From: Litsea cubeba | Taxonomy: Eukaryota; Streptophyta; Magnoliopsida; Laurales; Lauraceae | Direction: 5' to 3' | Assembly (NCBI GenBank): GCA_012931725.1 | Contig: CM022951.1 | Coordinates: 9,490,083 to 9,554,082, forward strand | Length of the DNA stretch: 64,000 bases | Shown here: positions 1-11,500 of the stretch, in pieces | Position numbering within the stretch: position 1 is the first letter of the stretch | Layout: every line of letters starts with the position of its first letter | Notes under the pieces: model-generated | Databases searched by the model: none | Seen by the model: the letters and a program-made list of their open reading frames with translations, nothing else | What the model was told of the DNA's origin: nothing | Made by a program: the position numbers and the translations under genes

Positions 1-1379
1 TGGTATCACAAGAGGGACATTTAATTGATGTCATCTGATAGAATAATAAATAAAAAGGAGGGATAAATGAAGGCAGTTTACCGATACAAAAAGGTGGGAC
101 CCATTTGATAGGCCTGATGTGAACCAACTGCTCTCATAAGTTTTTCTTATGCTCTGCTTAATGTACGTTTTTTTTTTTTTTTTAATTCGTGACTTTTGAA
201 GTATTTTGTTCTCTCATGGGAACAAATAATGTTCTTCTTTCATTTCCCTGTTTGCTGCTAGTCCAGACCATGTATTGGACTTTAACAATGTCAGACAGGT
301 CTGAGAGAGAGACCGTTTAGGCTCTGGTGTTTGTACTCATGGGTCTGATTTGGTCCACTTTCTGGGCTTGGTTGTAGGGACAAAAATTGAGCCGCAATGA
401 GCATAAAACGGAATGATATGGTTAAAGTGTTTAAAACAGTCTTCTGAGCCGGCACTACACCTGTAATGGTGCTTGGTTCAGACTATTTTATGAACCAGAA
501 CTTGAAACAGTTTATGCCTACAAGGCATGCCAAATGAGGGCTCATTCTAATCTAATTATTTCGGACCTATGAAGGTCTGATATATGACCAGCATTGGGCA
601 AGATTGCTTGAGATTTGACCCAACTTTATTTGTCACTAAATATTGGGCATTAACTGCCGTTTTTTCATTTGGCCCCTATACAGAATAGATTTGTACTAGC
701 TAGCTGGGCTTGTACTCAATTGGTTGTTTGCCCCAAGCACCCAATTTGGACCTCATATTGAACTTGTTCTGGGTCTAAACTTGTGCCCGAATTGTAGTGG
801 GATAAGGCCACTATCAAGGTAATTAATTTCGGTCAGTCTTGTGGCATATTCTTGGGTCTGATTTAAACCACATGTTTGGTACTAAATCAAATAGGCACAA
901 ACTGGATCATTTTCTTACTTATATATACTTACTTTTGGTTCTGAAACTAAATATGATTAAATAAATTTCTTAATTCTTAAACGGGCACAAACTGTAGCGG
1001 TCACCTTTTTTTGGGTAGATCCATGCTTCAGCTGCGTGTAAACTTTTAAGGAAATTGGATAAGACGAGCTGCAAAATTGAGAGGAAGCATCTTTTCATTG
1101 CAAACACAACCATCCCTCCCTCTCCACTGGGTGTGCATTCTTGGATGAATTAGCGAAAAGAGAATGCCATAAGGAAAAGGCTCTGACAAGATTAAGGGAG
1201 GGGCATTCACTATAAGACTGTGAGAGTTAATTCCCACAGGAGTGTTTTCTTTTCAAATGCTATGAGAAAATCAATACAGAAATCAGAAAGAAGGAAAGCT
1301 AGAATAACAGAACATCAATCAATTACAACTCACATATGGCCCTCTAATGCCCACTCTTAAGCCATCTCATTCCTCGTAT
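1..1379. repeat. Left copy (A) of a duplicated 3' flank of the receptor kinase gene
   Basis: The first 36 bases equal 54181-54216, and 42-1379 aligns by eye with 62622-64000 at high identity, with small differences only. This block lies directly downstream of the last kinase exon, so it is 3' flanking DNA duplicated together with a gene copy. Position 44-52 (TAATAAATA) is the unoccupied target of the MULE found in the right copy. Copy A lacks about 102 bp present in copy B between two TCATCT hexamers. No convincing gene lies inside; short ORFs here are not conserved in frame between the copies. The stretch 1380-1676 continues to the stop codon and holds a T-rich tract near 1422-1454. Confidence 0.85.
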
Positions 1380-1676
1380 CAAACCCAAGCTTTACCTCAT
1401 GTATGAGGTCACATAGGTGTTTTTTTTTTATTTTTTTTTTATTTTTTTTTTTTTGCATCAGAGTGACGAATCAAACACGCAAAAAGTTTACAGTGAAATG
1501 GCTCTTCAGATCTGATAATGAGTTGAGAATATCTTTAGTAACTGAAGCTTTTGATGACACATACAACGTAACGCTAGACACTGTGGCCAGGAAAACTGGG
1601 CCAGTCAAATAGTCTTCAACGATATATGACTTGGACTGTCAAAATTTTCTTACAAATGTTTGTGGCATTTGATTCA

Positions 1677-1988
1677 TTATCGAGCTTCTAACTCTGTGAT
1701 TGTTACCTCATTTCCTGAACGATCATCTATCCAGTAGGTAGATGACTGTGGATGATCTGAACAATTTCCTTCCCAAAAGGAAAATGCAGGCTGCTTAGGT
1801 GAAGGCATTATTCTTTCATCACTGAGCATATAAATAACAGATGACATGTTTGGCCTGTCTATTGCTTTTTCTTGCACACACAATAATCCTACTTGAATGC
1901 ATCTCAAAACTTCAGTGTTAGAAGTGGAGATACTCATTGATGAATCTATGAGTTCCGAAATTCTATCCTCTTTCCATAGCTCCCATGC
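1677..1988 (-). CDS. Kinase gene exon 7: C-lobe end, tail and stop
   Basis: This 312-nt exon starts at AWELWKEDRISELID after acceptor AG (1990-1989). It contains GLLCVQEKAIDRPNMSSV (invariant Arg of subdomain XI) and ends EVTITELEAR and stop. The tail form is typical of S-domain kinases. Confidence 0.93.
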   Translation of the reverse strand, partial: AWELWKEDRISELIDSSMSISTSNTEVLRCIQVGLLCVQEKAIDRPNMSSVIYMLSDERIMPSPKQPAFSFWEGNCSDHPQSSTYWIDDRSGNEVTITELEAR

Positions 1989-2457
1989 CTGAAATGATTT
2001 AAAACATATATATAGCACAAATGGTTTTCATTTGTTTATATTTAAATAACGGTCAATTCTAAAATTTTAGTAAAATAAATGGTTTCGAAAATAAAAATTT
2101 TCAAATACGGCCTTAAGTCTCTGGCTTTTAAAAAAAAAACACAAAAACAAAAAATCATCAAATTAGGCTCTAAGTTTTTCCAAGAAAATCTAAGTAAGGA
2201 CAACTAACTGGCCAGTTAAAGTGATCCCAGCCTCTTTTCGCCCATTTCTTCTCTAAGTGATGAAAGTGCTCTTCTACCTTTCTTTCATCCTTTGCTTCCA
2301 TCTCTCACTTCTCTGCAGCTGGCGAGCAGCAATTGGAAGTGAGAGCATCATCATTTGCATGACTGCATCATCTACATCCCTCATCATTTTCTTAAGCCTA
2401 TCTCCATATCACCTTCGGCATACGACGCTGCACAGCAAGCGCCCGCGCCCCCCCTCC

Positions 2458-2506
<49 letters not shown>

Positions 2507-5500
2507 CTTCCCATTCCAAAGCACACACTACCCACTCATATCACATATACTCATGACCTACAGGGTCACTCACAACCACTCTCCATCTTCCCCAACACAC
2601 CTTCTCACCAACCCATTATCTTGTCCCATAGACTAAGCATTTCCTTTAAAAACAGTCCGTTCAGATTTGAAGAAAAATGGCTTTTCCATGAATTTTTTCT
2701 TAAGGTTGTAACTTAGAGCTGGGCTTCCCCTTGCTATGGAACTCCTCAGTTCATCTTAGCAAGCAAGCTGAAGATCCTTAAATTTAACTAAAAAGTCTGG
2801 AACAAATAAGTTTTTGGTAAGTTGAAGAACCTCATTGCGGATGTTGAATCTCTTGTCTTGGCAAAGCAAACTGCCTTTGAAGCCTTGCCTAGTGACCCCC
2901 TTCTCCAGGATTTGAATCAGGCCAAAGCCTCCCTCCATAACTGGTTAAATGCAGAATCTTCTTATTGGAAGCAACGGGCAAAGACTAATTGGCTTCAAGA
3001 TGGAGATAGTAATACCAAATTATTCCACCTCTTAGCCAAGGCAAAAGGGATCCGAAATCATATTAATAAGATCACTGTGGATGGTACCCTCTTTGAAGAA
3101 GAGAATCAGATAAAAGTTCAAGCCTCTTTCTTCTTTTCTAATATGTTTCAAGCTGCCTCTATCATCCCGAATGAAAGCTTATTTAACCTGGCTGGTCCCT
3201 CTGTCTCAGAAGATCAAAACAAGTTCCTTGTAGCAGTTCCAACCCATGAGGAAATCAGACTAGCTGTCTTCCAGCTCAAGAGGAGTAGCTCTCCGGGTCC
3301 GGATGGTTTCACAGGAGCTTTCTTCACTTCTGGGCATATGTTGAGAGAATCAAATGCCTTCTTCATATCCCTTATCCCAAAGATATCCTCTCCAGAATCA
3401 TTCTTTGACTTCCGGCCTATCAGCGTTCTGAATTTTACCTATAAAATTACCTCAAAGATCCTAGCCACAAGACTCTCAACTATCATTCCTCTCCTCACCT
3501 CCAATAGCCAATCCGCCTTTGTTAAAGGTAGGTCCATCCACCATAATGTGGCTTTCGCGCATGATCTTATCCAAAAGCTTAATTCCAAGATTAGTGGAGG
3601 ATCGGTTTGTTTGAAGTTAGACATTTCCAAGGCTTTTGACAAGCTTCAATGGAACTTCCTCTTTCGGGCTTTGAAGTATTTCAAGTTCTCTTCTTTCTGG
3701 ATCAACCTGATTAGAGAGATGGTTTGCACTAGTAGAGGTTTAATCTTGATTAATAACAGCCCTACATGTTTCTTCTCCTTTAGCTGTGGATTGCGTCAAG
3801 GGGATCCGATGTCCCCATACCTGTTCATCCTTGCAAAAGAGATACTAAGTCTTCAAATCGAGCACCTCAGATATTCTAGTAGAATAGTGTCAGTTTCTCC
3901 TGTTCCCTCCACTCCGTGCCCCTTGTTATATGTAGACGACATCTTGCTTTTTCTCAAAGCTCATAAAAATAGTCTCAGAAGCATCAATGTCTTACTTTCC
4001 AAGTACAAGGCCTCTTTAGGACAACGTTTCAATCTTCAGAAGAGTTCCTTTTTTGTGTGAAAATGTTCTCCTAGGAGGGCCCATATGATATCTGATATTT
4101 TGAACATTCCTAGGGCCTCCCTTCCATCAGTCTACCTTGGGGTCCCTATTTTCTTCGGCACTTCTAGGCACTCTCATTTCAACAAGCTTTTGGACTCTAT
4201 TAGAGCTAGGCTAGACGGTTGAAGGCTAAGTGCCTCTCATTTGCTGGGAGATTGATCATGGTGAAGCATGTTCTTTCTTCTATTCCTTTTCACATCTCCT
4301 TCTTATTCCAATCCCAAGTAAAACTAGTCTTCAGATTGACCGTCTGATGAGAAACTTCTTATGGTCCTCTAGTTATGACTATAAGAGGAATAACCTGGTG
4401 AGCTGGGATGTGGTTTTTCTGCCAAAATCTGAGGGAGGCTTGGGGTTGCGTAAAGCGAAGGAGTTCAATGAAGCTTGCTTGCTAAAGCTTGACTGGACTG
4501 CTATATCCTCTGGTTCGCTCTGGGCTAGTTGGTTCCGTGGAAGATACTTCAGGTATCTCCCATATGGTTCTCTGGTAATCCAAAGGTCGGGTCTTGCATA
4601 TGGAGAAGGATTAGATCTTTGGCTCCTACCCTTCAGATAGGCAGTTCCTGGGCGGTTCGTAATGGTCTCTCCATCCTCATGTGGTTTGACAACTGAATTG
4701 ATCATGATCCCATAGCCACCAAATTTCCTCTTTTTTAATTCCCTGAATCTGATAGGGCAGCAGATTTTCTTCATGGCAATGGTTGGCTCCTCCCTGGCAC
4801 TCCTCCGGAAGAGCTGAAAGATTACCTCTTTTAGTAGGTCTCCTTAATCCAATCCAGAGATCCATCTACTATTGACCTGCTCTCCTGGAAAGGAAGTCCC
4901 TCAGGGACTCTTACCCTCAAATCTGCTTGGGATACATTGAGAACTAGAGCAACTTCAGAAATTTGGTATGAGCTAGTTTGGAATAATTTTATAAATCCAA
5001 GGCTTTCATGCTTCAGTTGGCACCTTCTTCTATGAAAAACTCCTACAGACAATTTAGCTATGTACAAAGAAGCCACTTGTGTCACAGAGATGGAGAAACT
5101 AATCTTCATTTATTCTTCCACTGTAACTTAGCCCAGCAGCTTTGGACTTGGCTTCTCAGTCAAGGTAGTCCTTCTCTTTCTCCTCATTTCTCTCCCTCCT
5201 CTGTTTGGAATGCTTTATAGCAGAGTGTTGATGCTCGAGGAAGAAAGTCAGCTACTGTTATCTTCTTCCAAGCTATCCATGCCATCTGGTTCTTTCATAA
5301 TGAGGCTAAACACCGCAGTAAAACCCCCTCTACGTTGAAAGCTCAGCTGGTTTTCCTGGATAGATTGGGGGGTATGGTCAGCTCCACCAATGGCAAGAAA
5401 ATTCCCTCTCGCCCTATTTTTGAGTCTTGGGTGAACTGAATAGTTCTCCAGTATCTTTCTCTCTGTAGCCTGCTCTGTTGCCAACTTTGAATTTTTGGAT

Positions 5501-8500
5501 GGCAGCATGGGAATTTCTCTCTGTTCGCTGAGTTGCTGCCTCTAGCTGGTGTTTTGCTGCTTTTCCGCCAATCTCAGTGAGAGATTTAGCTTCATTGTCT
5601 GTCTTGGCTTTCTCTTTGCTGCAATTCTTATAGTGAATGTTTGGTCATGTTTTGTTTGGATGGTTTTGTCTCTCTGCTGAGCTTTGTTTTGAAGAGGTCC
5701 CTGTGGTTGTCAAGCTGCTAAGCTATGTTTCGTAGCAGAGTCTTTCGTGGCCTGAGGATGCTGTAATTTCTCTTCTGTTGTATCTGCTCGGTCCTTCATC
5801 TTTGCTTAGCTGATTTACTATCTCTTGTCAGCTTTGTTGCCTTTTTTGGTCTGTCTAGAGGCAGCCTGGGTAGTTCTCTCTGTTCAGTGAGGCTTGGAGT
5901 TTTGCAGTTCTGTTGTGGCCTGATTTGCCAATCTCAGTGTCTGTCGGGCGCCAGTGGTCTCTTGGATTAGGCAGTTTGTAGCGGTCTTTTGTGTCCTGGC
6001 AAGCCGCCGCCGCTGCTGTGTAGTTGTTGTGGTGCTTGTTGTCTGTTTTGCTTTCCTCTGACTTGGTGCTCTTTTGGTGCTCTTTGGAGAAGTGATTCAT
6101 GGTTCTCTCTTTCTCTCCCTCCAATATATTTTGTCCCTCCTGTTTCTGGGATGGTGATTTTTGTATGTATCATTTTTGCTTCTCCTTGTCCTAAGGGCTT
6201 TGCCCTTTTTCGTCTTTTCAATACCAATTTACCAATTAGCAAAAAATAAAAACCAACCCATCTCCACTTTCTCTTCACAATCACCCATGGGTTGTGCGGG
6301 TTGTTTTCTAGTAAGCTATAGCTGAAATGTCTCCTAGGAGAAGGATATCAAGATCACATGATGTCGCTGAAAGAATTGTTGGTCCTAGATGGGTGTCAGA
6401 ATTGAAGTCGCCGAGAACCTTCGTGCTTTCTGGTGTGAGATAGATCATGCGAACTCGTTGTAAATGCTGTTAGATTTATTGGATGATCAAGTAAGGGTTC
6501 CCATCTCCCTTATATAGAACAATCCCTAGGAGTCATTACTACTATGGATACTACCCCTCTTGAAATCCCACATCTCCTGACCAGCCTGGGAATTGTGCTA
6601 AATCGGGAGTCTGAACTTGATCCAAACTCTAACACTAAGAGTTTGATCCTTATCATACTCTACCAGATCAAGACAGATTGGGAGTTCATACGCGACACAC
6701 AGCCGGGCTCGATCTTGCTTGGGCCCCATTGCAGTCGGGCCACATAATTTTCCAATTGTCACCATTGATACGACAAAGGTATCAAAATTAGACAAAAATT
6801 ATATCCATGCTTGTACTAATAACATCGATACTTATATTTTCTTACTTACAGCTCAAGGGTCTCCCATTTTGGAAGATTTGTAACTTTGTAAGCCATAGTA
6901 TATATTTTGTCGTGAGTCATAGTTGAGTCAATTACCATTAAAGAAGAGAAAACAAGTTGAGTCACCACCACCTCCTCCGTGACACTTGGACTCGACACTT
7001 GTTGCGCTGTGTTACCCTCTAAAGTCTCCTCTTTGAATATCATAGAAGAAAACTCAAACACATGTTTCTCCACCTAATTTTCTATTGGGGGAAGCTTGAG
7101 GGGGTTTTGGATGGACACCTTTTACACTGATAGTAGAGTGGATAAGTTGAAAGAGGAAATGGGTTAGTGCTCCTATAATGTATATGTGGGGGTACGTTGG
7201 TGTGAGTTGTTTAAGTGTGTGCATGGGTTGGGTGGTTAATTAGTGTAATGTTTGCTAGGTAAAGAGAAACAACGATGCTGTGTTGATATGGTGAGAAGAA
7301 CGGTGCTTGTTTGGGAGGTTTAGAGAAATAGATGGAAGAAGAAGAAGAAGAGACTGGGGGTGATGTTTAGGTCAGATGATGAAGAAGAAGATGAAAGAAA
7401 ATAAAAAGAGAAGGAGAGAAAGTAAAGAAAGAGATAGAGGTGGCAAAGAGAATTAGTGACAAAAGTACGTGGAGAAGTGATGGTCAAAAGAGTGGTGTCT
7501 GCATTTCTAGGCCAAACGGTGGTGTTGGAAGTGCTTGTCGGTGTAAAAGTGAGAGGTAGAAGCAAATGGCGAAGAAGAGGGAGAATGGCAGTTTCATCAT
7601 TCATAAAAAAATAGGGGAGATAAGTGGTCGGAAAGCACTTTAACGAGCCATCTGTCCTTAATTTAAAACTCCTTGGAAAACTAAAAAGTTAGACCCTAAT
7701 TTGAACATGATTGATTTTTGTGTCTTTTTTATGGAGAGAAGCCAAAAACTTAAGGTCTTATTTTGAAAATCTACCTTTAAGAAACTACTTTTAAAAGGAA
7801 ATAGTTTATTTACTTACATGTCCAACTAAATTCTTTGAGCGACGGTCACTGTAATAGCTATTTCTCCTCCCACTGATAATCTCTAATAGTATGACTCCGA
7901 AGCTAAAGACATCTGATTTTATTGAGAAAAGCCCATCCATGGCATACTCTGGTGACATATAACCGCTGCATAAGAGGATATACTATAAAATGTTAAAATG
8001 ATGAAGCATATTTTGAACTTTCCTTGCAATGAACATGGAATTCCTTTAGAAGTATATGAAACGTGTGCGCGCTTGAGTATGTTACTTACTAAGTTCCGAC
8101 CACTCTATTAGTGTTTGCTTGAGTTTGATTTCCACCAAATATTCTTGCCATACCGAAATCTGAAATTTTAGGGTTCATATCATCGTCTAAAAGAATATTG
8201 CTAGCTTTAAGATCCCTATGAATAATTCTTAGCCTGGAATCTTCATGTAGATATAAAATTCCCCGAGCTATGCCAACAATGATGTTGAAACGCTTTCTCC
8301 AATCCAATATTATGCTCCTTGTTTGATCTGTGACACATTTCAATTTGTTTATATAATTGTAATTGCATATTTGTGCACATAAGATTGTTCTATAGCAGGA
8401 ACTTTGTAATCATATCAGCTGTGTTATTGTGTAAGAACCATAACACGATCTTCACAAACTACATAAAAGATATGCTCATGTTTATCAATAATTCCTTTTC

Positions 8501-11500
8501 CTTCAGCATATTCTAAATAATATATCGCTTGATCATTTAATAGAGTGGTTCTGCAATGTAAGAAAACAAAAAGTTTCCGCAATAACTATTGACAAAGACG
8601 TTCTTGTGTACGGAACCATATTTACAGTTTAGACATACTATTACAATTTCTTATTTCTTTATGCTAGTATAAAAGTATACTTAGAAGATGATAAGAGTTG
8701 TAAGAAGAATAATACGTACCAAAAAGCAAGGAGTCCAAGCTCTTGTTACGCATATATTCATAGATCAATATCTTTTCTTCTCCACAAATGCAACAACCCA
8801 AGAGTCTAACAAGATTCTTATGTTGAAGTCTGGCAATCAATTTAACCTCATTTCTGAATTCGTCTATTCCTTGTCCAGAATTCTTAGAAAGTCTTTTCAA
8901 CGCTATCTCTTGTCCATTTGGTAGTTGTCCCTAAAATCAAGTCATGCTTTACAACATTGTCAAAGCCAAAAGGCAAGTAAAATTCTCCACTTCAAGTGGC
9001 AATATCAGCAATTGATTCATTCCAACGACCAAATTATCTTAAACCATCTTTATTTAGACAGGCCATGCTTTAATTTGCAAAATGGGCTCAAACTGGATGA
9101 TCTAGAAATTTACAAATTTGTAAGTCCTAGGCATCTGATCTTTGGCCATTAAGCAGATTAAAAGGAAGCAGTACAACAAACAGGTAGTGGATAGTGAGAA
9201 TCTCCCATTGTGGAATATGTTGTGATGCATCAAATAACCTATCCAAATAATTGGAATCATTACCAAGAAATGTCCCCTTTAAAAGGAAGTCCACTTTTTG
9301 GTCTATAAAAGTTTATACTTTCTCCTTAAATTATGTTATATATGAAATGGAGTCATACCTTGTAAACAAGTCCAAACCCACCCTTTCCGATCATATTTGA
9401 TTCGGAGAAGTTCTTTGTGATAGCTACTATAATACTGAAACTAAATAGTTGTAATTCTGAGCCTCTGTCGTTGTCTTCGGGCTCATTGTCATTAAATGCA
9501 TCTCCATATCTTTCATACATCTTACGTCCTATAAAAAGAACATAAAATCGCTACTTAAAAATTTATATCTTCTTGTTCCTATATTAGGTAAATCAATAAT
9601 CTATACCTTTTTTCTTCTTCCACCAGTAACATCCACACAAACAAAGTAAAAGCACCACTAAGATGACAGATAATATGGTTGCAAGGAGCTTCTTCTTGCC
9701 TTTGAGATGTCCTGAATGTCCATACGATTCTTATCAAATAGAAAATCTTAATCAATATTTAAAATGAAGTTGTTATGTATTTTTTTTTCATTTTTCATAG
9801 CACATAATAACACATATGATTTGTAAAGGATATTTACATAAAAAAAATAGTTTTATGCTAAAGGTACGGTAGAAGATGCTTCATTCAAATAGTGTTTCAA
9901 TATGTGTACATATAGCTACTCTAGTGAAGGCCAAAAGGCCAGAACAATACTTACAAGCCTGAATGCCTGTGAGGCATCATCCTATTGTGGTTTTGCCAAA
10001 ATCTTTCGGTGATCTGGTCATACCCGCTAGGAGAGACTTCCTGTAATACTGGATGCCATCATAGCATTATTGTGAATTATTATTAAGGGTGATAATCTTG
10101 ACTCTTTAAATGAATTGGTCATGCATAATTGATTAACAACATGGGACCCATTTCATGCAATTTATTCCACCTGAATGGTGCCATGCAAAATTGAATAATT
10201 TCATTGTTTCTTGAATGAAAAATATAGAAAAACTAGTGATTTGGATTTTCGTGCATTAAAGAGTAAGTTAATTAAAAAGTTAATTTTTTATGTATGCATC
10301 CATGGAACAACCCATTTTTTGTATGACCCATGTAATTTGCATCTGTGTTTTAAATAATTAATTTTCATGATTTGTAAAATGCACCATTTATGTGCATGCA
10401 TTAATGACATTGTTGCAGTCATGGCTGCGCCCAAATATGTACACAACCCAGCCATTTATTGGATTGATCAAATACAACCAGATAACCCAACCATAAAAGG
10501 TTGCTGCCCATCGATCCCAAAGGGATACAGTCAAGACATGTGACTAACAGCTGGGTATAGAGTGACTACTGTGCTTGACATCTGCTTGTGTGGGCCCTTT
10601 TGTGTCCCAATCCCCTAGGCCGAAGTACCAAAAAAATAAAACCTCAAATTGGCTTGATCCTAACCTCATTTCTTAATCACTCTATTCTTTACTATGAGGC
10701 ATTCTTCATAATCTATGTTTTAATTTTTGAGGGTGATCGAACGTTGGAATCATAATAAATCAATTAAAATATCTAATCGGGTATGGAAAATACTAAAGAA
10801 GAGGTTAGAAATAAAAACAACTAGTTAAATCATCAAATCCAGTTTCAAAAGATTCAATTTTGTTATAAGGAAGTGATATTGTCGTAAGTCAAGGGCTTAA
10901 ATCCACACAAGGAGAATGCTTGAAGGCCCCACCTTCTTTTTCCCCGCCTTCTTCCTTACCTCTTTCTCCCAACACACCAACATCATCACAACCATCCAAG
11001 TAGCATTTCCATCTCTTTAACTCTCCACATCTTCCACCATTGTTTCCGCAAACCCCCCACCCGCCCCCCTTTTCCGCAACCACACTACTCAACCCCATGT
11101 CCACACCAAGAAGAAATGCAAATATTGTGGTTTGCAAAGCTTCCATCACCAGGTGGAACAAGACCAAGTAGAAGATGGTTTTTAACAATGGAGGTTGATG
11201 ATTTCGTCAATAGGGGTTGTGTGGGGGATAACCGGAGCACGATCTCGGTACATATATGTCTCGTCTCGGCATACGAGTCCCGTCTCGGTTTCGTCCCACT
11301 TCGGTAAACACGAGTTCCACCTCGGCAAACAAAGTGTCATCTCGGCCTCAGGAAGAATAAGAACTTCACTTCGGTCTCGGTATAAGCATGAGACCAGAAC
11401 ATTAAACCTCACCTCGGTCTCTAACCTCACCTCGGTCTCTAGCCTCACCTCGGTCTCGTTAACAAATACTGAGCCTTGCCGTGAATAAAGATCTGAGCAT

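Larger units (their letters stand above)
2750..6252 (+). mobile_element. L1-type LINE, 5'-truncated, inserted antisense in intron 6
   Basis: The segment codes for ORF2 fragments (reverse transcriptase, then the zinc-binding RVT tail) and a long 3' UTR ending in CTTTGCCCTTTTT, a TTTTCAATACCAATTT stretch and an A-rich end near 6240-6252, the usual style of plant L1 3' ends. The endonuclease domain is missing, which fits 5' truncation during target-primed reverse transcription. The left edge is uncertain (coding traces begin about 2757). The 3' UTR contains two diverged copies of a CTCTCTGTTC..CCAATCTCAGTG block at about 5514-5575 and 5875-5940. Confidence 0.8.
2085..7770. mobile_element. Candidate long-TIR (MULE-like) element filling most of intron 6
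   Basis: The segment 2085-2325 matches the reverse complement of about 7530-7770: both read through CCTTAAGT, then a Lys-rich-looking A tract, CAAATTAGG, a conserved GTTAAAGTG block, GATGAAA and CATCTCTCAC/ACCTCTCAC. That is an imperfect inverted repeat of about 240 bp bounding roughly 5.2 kb. Long TIRs suggest a non-autonomous Mutator-like element, but I could not find a clean 9-bp target duplication and no transposase is present, so the class is inferred. A LINE sits inside it. The interior left of the LINE holds a homopolymer C and CA repeat. Confidence 0.55.

Noticed and set aside
1046..1612. Small frames in the duplicated 3' flank
   Set aside because: Frames are not conserved between the two copies of this block.
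2257..2636. Pro- and His/Thr-rich frames
   Set aside because: Produced by the C-run and CA microsatellite; no homology.
8350..8560. Possible Ty1/copia RNase H remnant in intron 4 (minus), with NDQAIYYLEYAEGKG and ADMITKFLL
   Set aside because: Residual resemblance is too weak and lies in two frames with stops; could be chance.
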